Shown: positions 24,763-33,044 of the stretch, in pieces
Layout: every line of letters starts with the position of its first letter
Numbering within the stretch: the first letter of the stretch is position 1
From: JAITVB01 sp031553805
GTDB lineage: Bacteria; Bacteroidota; Bacteroidia; Bacteroidales; Rikenellaceae
Direction of reading: 5' to 3'
NCBI GenBank assembly: GCA_031553805.1
Contig: JAVBLC010000014.1
Location: 16,314 to 80,313, forward strand
DNA length: 64,000 bases
Translations under genes and position numbers: made by a program
Notes under the pieces: model-generated
Databases searched by the model: none
Seen by the model: only the letters and a program-made list of their open reading frames with translations
Told to the model about the DNA's origin: nothing

Positions 24763-26091
24763 TCAGTTCCCCGAGCGGCCTTTGATGCGTCCGGTCTTCA
24801 TCAGACCATCGTAGTGGCGCATCAGCAGGTGGCTCTCGATCTGTTTGAGTGTATCCAGGATCACACCCACCAGGATCAGCAACGACGTACCGCCGTAGAA
24901 CTGAGCGAACTGGTTGTTGACCCCCATCATCCGGGCGAACACGGGCAGGATAGCCACCATCGCCAGGAAAATAGAGCCGGGCAACGTGATCCGGGTCATA
25001 ATGATGTCAATGTATTCCGCGGTCTTTTTACCGGGCTTGATGCCGGGGATGAACCCTCCGTTGCGCTTCATATCGTCGGCCATCGAGTTGGGGTTGACGG
25101 TAATGGCGGTGTAGAAGTAAGTGAACGCGATCACAAGTACTGCAAAGATGAAGTTATACCAGAACCCGTTGTTGTTGCCCAGCACGGCTGCGATGCCACG
25201 GGTGGCTTCCCAGCGGCCGAAGAACAACGGAACGAACATCAGCGCCTGGGCGAAGATGATCGGCATAACCCCTGCTGCATTGATCTTCAGCGGGATGTAT
25301 TGGCGAACGCCGCCGTACTGCTTGTTACCAACGATCCGCTTTGCATACTGTACAGGAATTTTGCGAACGGCTTGTACGAGGGCGATCACTGCTGCAAAAA
25401 TAAGGAACAGGACGAAGATCTCGACAACCAGCATCACAAACCCACCGGTCTGGTCTGCAAAACGTGAATTGATTTCTGCTAAAAGCGCGTGCGGCAAGCG
25501 GGCGATGATACCCACCATGATGATCAGAGAAACCCCGTTACCGATCCCCTTGTCGGTGATCTTTTCACCGAGCCACATCACGAACATCGTACCCGCAATG
25601 AGCACGACCGTGGCGGTAAGGGTAAACAGGAGACTCGACGGGCCCAGGACGAAAGCCGCCGAGGGAAGCGTGGAGTGGAGGTTGGCAAGATACGCGGGAG
25701 CTTGCACCAACAGGACGATAATGGTCAGGTAACGGGTCCACTGGTTGATCTTGCGGCGGCCGCTCTCCCCTTCCTTCTGCAGTTTCTGGAAATAGGGGAC
25801 AACGATACCCAGCAGCTGGATCACGATGGACGCCGAGATGTAGGGCATGATCCCCAGGGCAAAGATCGAGGCGTTACCCAACGCCCCCCCCGAGAAGATG
25901 TCCAACAGCCCGAGCAGGCCGTTGCCTTCGATCTGGCTCTGGAGGCTCGACAGTGCCTCGGGGTTGATCCCCGGGATCACAACGTAGCTTCCGAACCGGA
26001 AAACGAGAACGAGGCCGAGGGTAAAAAGTATCCTCTTCCTCAGTTCCTCGATCTTGAAAATATTCCGGATAGTCTCGATCAGTCTTTTCAT
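24763..26091 (-). CDS. secY: protein translocase subunit SecY
   Basis: 442 residues with ten predicted membrane helices. Family marks: GINPEALSSL after helix 1, LLGIVVPYFQKLQKEGESGRRKI, and GGFIPGIKPGKKTAEYI. It forms the channel for protein export with SecE and SecG; YajC, its accessory, is encoded at 49686. Confidence 0.99.
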   Translation of the reverse strand: MKRLIETIRNIFKIEELRKRILFTLGLVLVFRFGSYVVIPGINPEALSSLQSQIEGNGLLGLLDIFSGGALGNASIFALGIMPYISASIVIQLLGIVVPYFQKLQKEGESGRRKINQWTRYLTIIVLLVQAPAYLANLHSTLPSAAFVLGPSSLLFTLTATVVLIAGTMFVMWLGEKITDKGIGNGVSLIIMVGIIARLPHALLAEINSRFADQTGGFVMLVVEIFVLFLIFAAVIALVQAVRKIPVQYAKRIVGNKQYGGVRQYIPLKINAAGVMPIIFAQALMFVPLFFGRWEATRGIAAVLGNNNGFWYNFIFAVLVIAFTYFYTAITVNPNSMADDMKRNGGFIPGIKPGKKTAEYIDIIMTRITLPGSIFLAMVAILPVFARMMGVNNQFAQFYGGTSLLILVGVILDTLKQIESHLLMRHYDGLMKTGRIKGRSGN

Positions 26092-26095
26092 CGGA

Positions 26096-26542
26096 CTACA
26101 GTTTTATGACCGTTCCCTGCTGGGCTTCGATAGCGGCAGCGGCCGATTTGGAAAATGCGTGGGCCTTCACCTCGAGTTTTACGCTCAGGGTACCGTCGCC
26201 CAGAATCTTGATCCGGTCGTTTTTGGCTACGTAGCCTGCTTCGAGAAGCACCTCGGGGGTGATCACCGTCGCCTTGGTTTTGGCGGCCAGCTCTTCGAGC
26301 ACCGAGAGGTTTACGGCTTTGAACTCCACGCGTTCGTGGTTCTTGAAGCCGAATTTCGGCAGGCGGCGCTGGAGCGGCATCTGACCGCCTTCGAAGCCTA
26401 CTTTCTTCGAGTAGCCCGAACGCGATTGCGCCCCTTTGTGCCCGCGGGTCGAGGTGCCGCCATGACCAGAGCCCTGGCCGCGGCCGATCCGCTTTTCGCT
26501 ATGTGTGGAACCGGCAGCCGGTTTCAAATTGCTCAGATTCAT
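26096..26542 (-). CDS. rplO: 50S ribosomal protein L15
   Basis: 148 residues: MNLSNLKPAAGSTHSEKRIG, GHGGTSTRGHKGAQSRSG, and the FEGGQMPLQRRLPKFGF block of L15. Four nt upstream of secY. Confidence 0.99.
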   Translation of the reverse strand: MNLSNLKPAAGSTHSEKRIGRGQGSGHGGTSTRGHKGAQSRSGYSKKVGFEGGQMPLQRRLPKFGFKNHERVEFKAVNLSVLEELAAKTKATVITPEVLLEAGYVAKNDRIKILGDGTLSVKLEVKAHAFSKSAAAAIEAQQGTVIKL

Positions 26543-26568
26543 TTCTTTTTAAGTAATCGGGTTAATAC

Positions 26569-26751
26569 TTACTTTACTTCCGTTACCACGACCAGGTGCT
26601 TCACCTTGTTGATCATCCCCAGAACGATGGCGGAGTCTTCGTGCTGAACGCTCGCGTTGAGCTTTTTCAGGCCCAGGGCGTCGAGGTTCTTCTTCTGGTT
26701 GGCGGTAGCGCCGATACGGCTCTTTACCTGTTTGATATTCAATTTTGCCAT
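26569..26751 (-). CDS. rpmD: 50S ribosomal protein L30
   Basis: 60 residues; MAKLNIKQVKSRIGATANQK, LDALGLKKLNASV and a final MINKVKHLVVVTEV match L30. Confidence 0.97.
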   Translation of the reverse strand: MAKLNIKQVKSRIGATANQKKNLDALGLKKLNASVQHEDSAIVLGMINKVKHLVVVTEVK

Positions 26752-26762
26752 TTTTCCGAAGC

Positions 26763-27284
26763 TTATCCGTTAAACACTTTGTTCAGGGAGATGCCGCGAA
26801 CCTGGGCCACGCTGTAAGCGTCGCGCAATTCCAGCAGGGCGGCGATCGTAGCTTTCACCAGGTTGTGGGGGTTCGACGACCCCTTGCTCTTGGCCAGCAC
26901 GTTGTGGATCCCTACGCTTTCGAGTACGGCGCGCATAGCACCGCCGGCGATCACACCCGTACCGGGAGCGGCCGGTTTGATCAGCACCAGCGAACCGCTG
27001 AAGCGGGCTTCCTGGGCGTGCGGGATGGTGCCTTTCAGTACCGGGATCTTCACCAGATTCTTCTTGGCGTCTTCCACACCTTTCGAAATGGCCGAGGTCA
27101 CTTCGTTGGCTTTGCCAAGGCCGTAGCCTACCACGCCGTTTTCGTTACCCACCACGACGATGGCCGAAAAGCTGAAGGTACGTCCCCCTTTGGTCACTTT
27201 GGTCACGCGCTGGATGCTCACCAGGCGGTCTTTCAATTCGAGGTCGCTTGTGCGGACCTTTTTGATATTTGCGTTTGTCGACAT
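26763..27284 (-). CDS. rpsE: 30S ribosomal protein S5
   Basis: 173 residues. The double-stranded-RNA-binding-like N-terminal domain (LKDRLVSIQRVTKVTKGGR, FSAIVVVGNENGVVGYGLG) and the GTGVIAGGAMRAVLESVGI segment are clear. S5 lies at the mRNA entry site and affects fidelity. Confidence 0.99.
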   Translation of the reverse strand: MSTNANIKKVRTSDLELKDRLVSIQRVTKVTKGGRTFSFSAIVVVGNENGVVGYGLGKANEVTSAISKGVEDAKKNLVKIPVLKGTIPHAQEARFSGSLVLIKPAAPGTGVIAGGAMRAVLESVGIHNVLAKSKGSSNPHNLVKATIAALLELRDAYSVAQVRGISLNKVFNG

Positions 27285-27289
27285 ACCGA

Positions 27290-27652
27290 TTAGAATTTAA
27301 GTCCACCTTCGCGGGCGGCGTCTGCTAAACATTTAACTCGTCCGTGGTAGAGATAGCCGTTGCGGTCGAATTTCACTTCGGTGATCCCTTTTGCCTGGGA
27401 ACGTTCCGCGATCAGCTTGCCCACGAGCGCCGAAACCTGCGATTTGTTGAGGCCTTTGGCTTTTTCGGCCACTTCCTTGTCGGCCGACGAGGCGGCTGCC
27501 AGGGTGACTCCCTTCAGGTCGTCGATCAGTTGAACATAGATCTGCTTGTTGCTGCGGAACACCGACATGCGAGGTGCTTCGGCCGTGCCGCTGATCACTT
27601 TACGGATGCGCATCTTGATGCGCTCTCTTCTTTCTATCTTGCTAAGTGCCAT
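27290..27652 (-). CDS. rplR: 50S ribosomal protein L18
   Basis: 120 residues: RRERIKMRIRKVISGTAEAP, RMSVFRSNKQIYVQLIDD and FDRNGYLYHGRVKCLADAAR. L18 binds 5S rRNA in the central protuberance. Confidence 0.99.
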   Translation of the reverse strand: MALSKIERRERIKMRIRKVISGTAEAPRMSVFRSNKQIYVQLIDDLKGVTLAAASSADKEVAEKAKGLNKSQVSALVGKLIAERSQAKGITEVKFDRNGYLYHGRVKCLADAAREGGLKF

Positions 27653-27667
27653 TGTCTTTACCTCCTA

Positions 27668-28225
27668 TTATTTAGCGTTGGCCGACTTGCCCGACTTGCG
27701 GCGGAGCTGTTCACCCACGAACTTGATCCCCTTGCCCTTGTACGGTTCGGGTTTGCGCAGCGAGCGGATCTTGGCGGCCACCTGGCCGATCAACTGCTTG
27801 TCGATGCTTTTGAGCGTCACGATGGGATTTCCCTTACGTTCGGTCAGCGCTTCCACTTTCACTTCAGCGGGAAGCATCAGGTGAATATCGTGCGAATAAC
27901 CGAGGCTCAACTGCAGGGTCTGGCCCACGGCTTCGGCCTTGTAACCGACGCCCACGAGTTCCTGCTTGATTTCATAGCCCTGCGACACGCCTACGACCAT
28001 GTTGTTGATCAGTGCGCGGTAGAGCCCGTGCATCGAGCGGTGGCGCGGCTGGTCCGTCGGGCGGGTGACGGAGAGCACGTTCCCTTCTACGGTCACCTTG
28101 ATGTCCGGGTGCACTTGCTGGGACAGGGTACCGAGCGGTCCTTTCACACTGACCGTGTTATCGGAAGCAACCGTAATGGTCACACCGGCCGGCAGGTTTA
28201 CAGGCATTTTTCCTATTCTTGACAT
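27668..28225 (-). CDS. rplF: 50S ribosomal protein L6
   Basis: 185 residues: MSRIGKMPVNLPAGVTITV at the start and IRSLRKPEPYKGKGIKF near the end. Two tandem L6 folds near the sarcin-ricin loop. Confidence 0.99.
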   Translation of the reverse strand: MSRIGKMPVNLPAGVTITVASDNTVSVKGPLGTLSQQVHPDIKVTVEGNVLSVTRPTDQPRHRSMHGLYRALINNMVVGVSQGYEIKQELVGVGYKAEAVGQTLQLSLGYSHDIHLMLPAEVKVEALTERKGNPIVTLKSIDKQLIGQVAAKIRSLRKPEPYKGKGIKFVGEQLRRKSGKSANAK

Positions 28226-28258
28226 TTTGTGTATTGATTAAGTTTTACTTCGTCTGGT

Positions 28259-28657
28259 TTAGTAAATGTAGCAGAGGACCTCGCCGCCCACGTTTTCCTG
28301 ACGGGCTTTCTTGTCGGTCATGATACCTTTGGAGGTCGACACGATGGCGATGCCCAGTCCGTTGAGCACGCGCGGCATTTCGTCGACGCTGGCGTATTGG
28401 CGCAGGCCGGGGCGGCTCACACGCTTCAGGTTCTTGATCGCCGGGATCTTCGTTTCGGGATGATACTTCAGGGCGATCTTGATGTTCGGATGGCCTTTTT
28501 CGTCGGTTCCGAACTTGTAGGCCAGGATGTAGCCTTGTTCGTGCAGGATTTCCGTGATGGCCTGCTTCATTTTCGAGCCGGGAGCTTCAACCACTTTGTG
28601 GTTGGCTTTCACCGCGTTTCTAATTCTGGTCAGAAAGTCCGCAATAGGATCAGTCAT
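28259..28657 (-). CDS. rpsH: 30S ribosomal protein S8
   Basis: 132 residues: MTDPIADFLTRIRNAVKANH, LKRVSRPGLRQYASVDEMP and GIAIVSTSKGIMTDKKAR. S8 binds the central domain of 16S rRNA and in E. coli represses the spc operon. Here it is preceded by an unusual 371-nt gap with its own promoter and hairpin. Confidence 0.99.
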   Translation of the reverse strand: MTDPIADFLTRIRNAVKANHKVVEAPGSKMKQAITEILHEQGYILAYKFGTDEKGHPNIKIALKYHPETKIPAIKNLKRVSRPGLRQYASVDEMPRVLNGLGIAIVSTSKGIMTDKKARQENVGGEVLCYIY

Positions 28658-28750
28658 AATTAGCTGTTAAAATGATTTTTTCAATTAATTGGGTTGTTTC
28701 TCTTCTTTTCGTCTTGTGCACGCCCCCTTCCTCCCGGATGGAGGCGACAA

Positions 28751-28816
28751 AAAACTCCTTATGCGCACAGTCAATCAGCCTGTTACGGCTTACTGACTGT
28801 AACGCATCCGAGTTTT
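28751..28816 (-). promoter_or_regulatory. attenuator-like leader hairpin before rpsH
   Basis: Reading the minus strand, AAAACTC (28816-28810) pairs with GAGTTTT (28757-28751), ATGCG with CGCAT, and ACAGTCAGTAAGCC (28800-28787) with GGCTGATTGACTGT (28780-28767, two mismatches) around GTAACA. The stem ends in GAGTTTTTTG, like an intrinsic terminator. It begins within about 10 nt of the predicted transcription start, so it would fold at once in the new transcript. A feedback site for a ribosomal protein, for example S8, is inference. Confidence 0.65.
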
Positions 28817-28825
28817 ATCGCGGCG

Positions 28826-28856
28826 CAAAGATACAAAAATCCTTTAATTTAGCAAA
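28826..28856 (-). promoter_or_regulatory. internal promoter of the spc operon, upstream of rpsH
   Basis: Minus strand: -33 TTTG (28856-28853), 19 bp, then -7 TATCTTTG (28833-28826), then a C/G-rich start region. This matches the Bacteroidota housekeeping consensus as well as the rpsL promoter at 39136-39165 does. Confidence 0.75.
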
Positions 28857-29028
28857 TTGCCATTGGAAATCTGGCTTTTTCGCATTTTTCGAAATGGATC
28901 GACTCCGCTTCTTTTTTTCAGAAGCCCGTCGTCTCTTCCGTCAAATACCCGTTTTTCTCTTTTGCAATCAGCCGAACTTTTGTCCTCCCGCCTCTTGTTT
29001 TTATCGGAGCCTTCCCTGCTCCACGCGG

Positions 29029-29298
29029 CTACCAGCTCGCCTTCTTCACGCCCGGGATCAGCCCTTGCGAGGCCATTTCGCGGAACTGGATGCGGCTGAT
29101 GCCGAACAGGCGGATGTAGCCTTTCGGACGGCCGGTCAGCTTGCAACGGTTGTGCAGGCGGATCGGGTTCGAGTTGCGCGGCAGCTTGGCCAGGCCGGCC
29201 TGGTCGCCTTCGGCTTTCAGTTTGGCGCGTTTTTCGGCATAACGGGCAACGAGTTTTGCACGTTTCACCTCACGGGCTTTCATTGATTCTTTTGCCAT
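29029..29298 (-). CDS. rpsN: 30S ribosomal protein S14, zinc-free type
   Basis: 89 residues: MAKESMKAREVKRAKLVARY, RLHNRCKLTGRPKGYIRLFG and REMASQGLIPGVKKASW. The two CxxC knuckles of the short zinc form are missing (one Cys only). Four nt after rplE. Confidence 0.99.
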   Translation of the reverse strand: MAKESMKAREVKRAKLVARYAEKRAKLKAEGDQAGLAKLPRNSNPIRLHNRCKLTGRPKGYIRLFGISRIQFREMASQGLIPGVKKASW

Positions 29299-29301
29299 AT
29301 C

Positions 29302-29862
29302 CTATTGGTTCTTTTTAGCGTTTTTGAAAGGTAAACCGAATTCGCGCAACAGGGCGTAGGCTTCTTCGTCCTTGTCGGCCGAGGTCACGAAAGTGATCTC
29401 CATCCCGAGGATCTTCGAGATCTTGTCGATATCGATTTCCGGGAAGATGATCTGTTCGGTGATCCCGAGCGAGTAGTTGCCGCGACCGTCGAATTTTTCG
29501 TTGATCCCCTTGAAGTCGCGGATACGCGGCAGGGCAACGACGATCAGGCGTTCGAGGAATTCGTACATCCGTTCCTTGCGTAGCGTCACGCGCACGCCGA
29601 TCGGCATACCCTTACGCAACTTGAAGTTCGAGATGTCTTTCTTCGAACGGGTGAGGACGGCACGCTGACCGGTAATGGTCGAGAGTTCTTCCTGGGCGGT
29701 TTCGAGCAATTTCTTGTCGGCAACTGCCTGGCCTACACCCTGGTTAATTACGATCTTTTCAAGTCGCGGCGCCTGCATCACGCTTTTGTAGCCGAACTCT
29801 TTCACCAGTGCCGGAACGATCTGTTCCCGGTACTTGGTTTTCATTGAAGGTACGTATGCCAT
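29302..29862 (-). CDS. rplE: 50S ribosomal protein L5
   Basis: 186 residues: PRLEKIVINQGVGQAVADKK, GVRVTLRKERMYEFLERL and GNYSLGITEQIIFPEIDID. It contacts 5S rRNA and S13. Its start codon touches the rplX stop. Confidence 0.99.
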   Translation of the reverse strand: MAYVPSMKTKYREQIVPALVKEFGYKSVMQAPRLEKIVINQGVGQAVADKKLLETAQEELSTITGQRAVLTRSKKDISNFKLRKGMPIGVRVTLRKERMYEFLERLIVVALPRIRDFKGINEKFDGRGNYSLGITEQIIFPEIDIDKISKILGMEITFVTSADKDEEAYALLREFGLPFKNAKKNQ

Positions 29863-30185
29863 TACTTGATTTCCTCCCCTGATTTTTTAGCGTAACGAAC
29901 GGTTTTGCCCTGACTGTTCTTCTTGCGGCCTACGCGGGTAGGCTTGCCCGATTTCGGGTCGAGGGGCTGCAGATTCGACAGGTGGATCGGAGCTTCCTGC
30001 TTCACGATGCCGCCCTGCGGGTTTTTCGCATTCGGTTTGGTGTGTTTCGAAACGAGGTTCACGCCTTCGACGATCGCCCGTTCCTTTTCCACCAGCACTT
30101 CGAGGACCTTGCCTTGCTGGCCCTTGTTGTCGCCGGAGTTCACATAAACCGTGTCACCCTTTTTGATATGCAATTTAATTGACAT
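29862..30185 (-). CDS. rplX: 50S ribosomal protein L24
   Basis: 107 residues with the KOW motif KKGDTVYVNSGDNKGQQGKV and VNLVSKHTKPNAKNPQGGI. An assembly initiator of the large subunit. Confidence 0.99.
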   Translation of the reverse strand: MSIKLHIKKGDTVYVNSGDNKGQQGKVLEVLVEKERAIVEGVNLVSKHTKPNAKNPQGGIVKQEAPIHLSNLQPLDPKSGKPTRVGRKKNSQGKTVRYAKKSGEEIK

Positions 30186-30204
30186 TGGTTTGATCTTTTT
30201 ACAA

Positions 30205-30570
30205 TTACAATACTTCCGGGGCGAGCGAAATGATCTTCATGTACGAGTCGCGCAATTCGCGGGCGACGGGACCGAAGATGCGGGTACCGCGGATTTCCCC
30301 CTGGTTGTTGAGCAACACCACGGCGTTGTCGTCGAAGCGGATATACGATCCGTTGGCACGGCGTATTTCCTTTTTCACACGAACCACCACGGCTTTCGAC
30401 ACGGTGCCCTTTTTCACGTCACCCGCCGGGGTGGCGCTTTTCACGGTCACGACGATTTTATCGCCGATCGAGGCATAGCGTTTGCCAGTACCTCCCAACA
30501 CACGGATGCAAAGTACTTCCTTCGCCCCGCTGTTGTCCGCTACGGTCAGTCTGCTTTCTTGTTGTATCAT
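30205..30570 (-). CDS. rplN: 50S ribosomal protein L14
   Basis: 121 residues: MIQQESRLTVADNSGAKEVL at the N-terminus and GTRIFGPVARELRDSYMKI near the end. Confidence 0.99.
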   Translation of the reverse strand: MIQQESRLTVADNSGAKEVLCIRVLGGTGKRYASIGDKIVVTVKSATPAGDVKKGTVSKAVVVRVKKEIRRANGSYIRFDDNAVVLLNNQGEIRGTRIFGPVARELRDSYMKIISLAPEVL

Positions 30571-30572
30571 GA

Positions 30573-30830
30573 CTACTTAGCTCTTTCGATGATTTCTACT
30601 ACACGCCAGCGCTTGGTTTTGCTCAGCGGGCGGGTTTCCATAATCTTGACGGTATCGCCAGGATTGCAATCGTTGGTGTCGTCGTGTGCCACGAACTTGG
30701 TGGTCTTGTTCACAAACTTCCCGTAGATCGGATGTTTCACCTTCCGTTTCACGGCTACGGTGATGGATTTCTCCATCTTGTTGCTCACCACTACCCCGAT
30801 CCTCTCTTTTCTAAGATTTCTTTCTTCCAT
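30573..30830 (-). CDS. rpsQ: 30S ribosomal protein S17
   Basis: 85 residues: RIGVVVSNKMEKSITVAVKR, HPIYGKFVNKTTKFVAHDD and METRPLSKTKRWRVVEIIE. Primary 16S rRNA binder. Confidence 0.99.
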   Translation of the reverse strand: MEERNLRKERIGVVVSNKMEKSITVAVKRKVKHPIYGKFVNKTTKFVAHDDTNDCNPGDTVKIMETRPLSKTKRWRVVEIIERAK

Positions 30831-30835
30831 GGGTG

Positions 30836-31033
30836 TTATTGCTTAATGGTTTGCTTTTCACGCAGGATCGTGAGCATCCGGGCGATGTTCCGTCGTGCAT
30901 TCCTAAGGACAGCCGGGTTCTCCACGGGAGAGACGGCGTGGTTGAGTTTCATTCGGTTGAGGTTCGCCTTTTCCGCTTCGATACGTTCAATCAGGTCGGC
31001 AACCGTCAGATCTTTGATTTCAGTCGTTTTCAT
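30836..31033 (-). CDS. rpmC: 50S ribosomal protein L29
   Basis: 65 residues, helical: MKTTEIKDLTVADLIERIEA, LNRMKLNHAVSPVENPAVL and ARRNIARMLTILREKQ. Lies near the exit tunnel. Confidence 0.98.
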   Translation of the reverse strand: MKTTEIKDLTVADLIERIEAEKANLNRMKLNHAVSPVENPAVLRNARRNIARMLTILREKQTIKQ

Positions 31034-31044
31034 AGGTCACTCGG

Positions 31045-31473
31045 TTAGATTGCGGTTTCTTCAAAGTCGCGGCGAACGATGAACTTCGTCGTCACCGGAA
31101 GTTTCTGGGCACCCAGGCGCAGGGCTTCCTGTGCGGTAGCGAAGTCTACGCCCTCGATTTCGATCAGGATGCGGCCCGGGGTAACCGGTGCCACGAATCC
31201 TTCGGGAGCACCTTTCCCCTTACCCATACGCACTTCGGCGGGTTTCTTGGTGATCGGTTTGTCCGGGAAAACTTTGATCCAGATCTGTCCTTCACGTTTC
31301 ATGTGGCGGACAATGGCCTGGCGCGCTGCCTCTATCTGGCGACCCGTGATCCAGGCCGATTCCATCGTTTTGATGCCGAACGAGCCGAACGCGAGCTGGT
31401 TGCCACGCTGGGCCTGGCCTTTCATCCGGCCTTTCTGCATCCTGCGGAATTTCGTCTTTTTTGGCTGTAACAT
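31045..31473 (-). CDS. rplP: 50S ribosomal protein L16
   Basis: 142 residues: MLQPKKTKFRRMQKGRMKGQ, RQIEAARQAIVRHMKREGQ, MGKGKGAPEGFVAPVTPGR. L16 stabilises the A-site tRNA. 23 nt after rpsC. Confidence 0.99.
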   Translation of the reverse strand: MLQPKKTKFRRMQKGRMKGQAQRGNQLAFGSFGIKTMESAWITGRQIEAARQAIVRHMKREGQIWIKVFPDKPITKKPAEVRMGKGKGAPEGFVAPVTPGRILIEIEGVDFATAQEALRLGAQKLPVTTKFIVRRDFEETAI

Positions 31474-31496
31474 TGTTTATCGCTTTTAGAGTCAGG

Positions 31497-32306
31497 TTAT
31501 CGTTTGTCTTTTCTCGGACCACCCCGACGGTCACCACGGTCTCCTCCGCGATCGCCGCGGTCGCGACGGTCACGACGGTCGCCGCGTTCACCGCGGTCGC
31601 CACGGAAGCCGCTTTCGCGACCAGCGCCCTGGCCCTGGCCAGCGGCTACGTTCGAGCCGGCAATGGCGAACAGGTCGCGCTTGCCATACACTTCGCCGTT
31701 GCAGATCCACACCTTGATCCCGAGGATGCCGACCTTGGTCAGCGCTTCGGCCAGGTTGTAGTCTACGTCCGCACGGAAGGTGTGGAGCGGAATACGTCCT
31801 TCTTTATAGGTTTCGCTGCGGGCCATTTCGGCTCCGCCCACGCGGCCCGACACCTGGATCTTGATTCCTTCGGCGCCCATACGCATGGTCGCGGCGATGG
31901 TGGTCTTGATCGCACGGCGGTACGAGATGCGGCCTTCGATCTGGCGCGCCACGTTGTTCGACACGATTACCGAGTCGATTTCGGGGCGTTTCACTTCGAA
32001 GATGTTGATCTGTACCTCTTTGCCGGTGAGTTTCTTCAGCTCTTCCTTGAGTTTGTCGACCTCCTGGCCGCCTTTGCCGATAATGATCCCCGGACGGGCG
32101 GTGCTGATGGTCACAGTCACGAGCTTCAGTGTACGCTCGATGATGATCTTCGAGATGCTGGCCTTGGCAAGGCGGGCGTTCAGATACTGACGGATCTTAG
32201 CGTCTTCCACCAACTTGGCAGAAAAATCTTTGCCGCCGTACCAGTTCGAGTCCCATCCGCGGATGATCCCCAGTCGGTTTGCTATCGGATTAACTTTCTG
32301 TCCCAT
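31497..32306 (-). CDS. rpsC: 30S ribosomal protein S3 with Arg-Gly-Asp-rich tail
   Basis: 269 residues from the ATG at 32306 (MGQKVNPIANRLGIIRGWDS), the standard S3 start; an open frame extends 10 codons further up but is not S3. The KH domain (STARPGIIIGKGGQEVDKLK) and the C-terminal S3 domain are normal. After about residue 215 a tail made of GDR, DRR and ERG units follows (RGDRGERGDRRDRRDRGDRG), about 45 residues longer than E. coli S3. The start overlaps the rplV stop by 17 nt. Confidence 0.97.
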   Translation of the reverse strand: MGQKVNPIANRLGIIRGWDSNWYGGKDFSAKLVEDAKIRQYLNARLAKASISKIIIERTLKLVTVTISTARPGIIIGKGGQEVDKLKEELKKLTGKEVQINIFEVKRPEIDSVIVSNNVARQIEGRISYRRAIKTTIAATMRMGAEGIKIQVSGRVGGAEMARSETYKEGRIPLHTFRADVDYNLAEALTKVGILGIKVWICNGEVYGKRDLFAIAGSNVAAGQGQGAGRESGFRGDRGERGDRRDRRDRGDRGGDRGDRRGGPRKDKR

Positions 32307-32727
32307 TTGCCTTGGCTTTTTTATCTTCTTTAACAATCAGTTTATCTACGACGATGGTCACGTGGTTCGAACGCTTGCGCACGCGGTGGGCACGGCCCTG
32401 CGGAGCGGGTTGGACGCGTTTGAGCATCCGGCCGCCGTCTACGCGGATTTCGCTCACGCACAACAGGTTGTCTTCGAGGCGTTGGCCTTCGTTTTTCTTT
32501 TCCCAGTTGGCGATCGCGCTGCGAAGCAACGTTTCCAGTCTGATCGAGGCCTCCTTTTTGCTGTAACGGAGAATCCCCAGTGCCTTATTGATCTCTACGC
32601 CGCGGATGATGTCGGCCACCAGGCGCATCTTGCGCGGGGAGGTCGGGCAATCGCGAAGCACGGCGATAGCCTTCAGCTTCTTCTCTGCCTTGAGTCTCTC
32701 GGCTCTTTCGTGTTTTCTTGCACCCAT
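32290..32727 (-). CDS. rplV: 50S ribosomal protein L22
   Basis: 145 residues: LRDCPTSPRKMRLVADIIRG, RLETLLRSAIANWEKKN, GGRMLKRVQPAPQGRAHRVR. Its beta-hairpin lines the exit tunnel. Confidence 0.99.
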   Translation of the reverse strand: MGARKHERAERLKAEKKLKAIAVLRDCPTSPRKMRLVADIIRGVEINKALGILRYSKKEASIRLETLLRSAIANWEKKNEGQRLEDNLLCVSEIRVDGGRMLKRVQPAPQGRAHRVRKRSNHVTIVVDKLIVKEDKKAKANGTES

Positions 32728-32756
32728 TATTTCAGGAATTTCAATTTTTTACCTAC

Positions 32757-33026
32757 TTATTTTTTCTTATTCCCGCTGTGTCCGCGGAAGTTGCGCGTCG
32801 GGGCAAATTCGCCCAGCTTGTGGCCCACCATGTTTTCGGTGACATAGACGGGAATGAATTTATTCCCGTTGTGTACCGCCACGGTGTGGCCGACGAAGTC
32901 CGGCGAGATCATACTTGCACGCGACCAGGTCTTCACGACAGCCTTCTTGTTCGATTCATTCATCGTCAGAATTCTGCCTTCGAGTTTCGGCTCGATGTAA
33001 GGTCCTTTTTTTAATGAACGGCTCAT
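32757..33026 (-). CDS. rpsS: 30S ribosomal protein S19
   Basis: 89 residues: MSRSLKKGPYIEPKLEGRI, SRASMISPDFVGHTVAVHNG and NMVGHKLGEFAPTRNFRGH. Confidence 0.99.
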   Translation of the reverse strand: MSRSLKKGPYIEPKLEGRILTMNESNKKAVVKTWSRASMISPDFVGHTVAVHNGNKFIPVYVTENMVGHKLGEFAPTRNFRGHSGNKKK

Positions 33027-33044
33027 TACGCTACTCGTTTTAGA

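Larger units (their letters stand above)
28658..29028 (-). other. 371-nt non-coding interruption of the spc operon
   Basis: rpsN and rpsH are normally separated by a few bases. I find no credible gene on either strand here. The part nearest rpsN (28860-29028 on the plus strand) is a T/C-rich tract. Then come a Bacteroidota promoter (28826-28856), a long nested hairpin ending in TTTTTT (28751-28816) and about 95 nt of leader to the rpsH start. Confidence 0.8.

Noticed and set aside
28672..29286. 204-codon plus-strand frame in the rpsN-rpsH gap
   Set aside because: Half of it is antisense of rpsN, the rest crosses the promoter and hairpin; composition is not protein-like.
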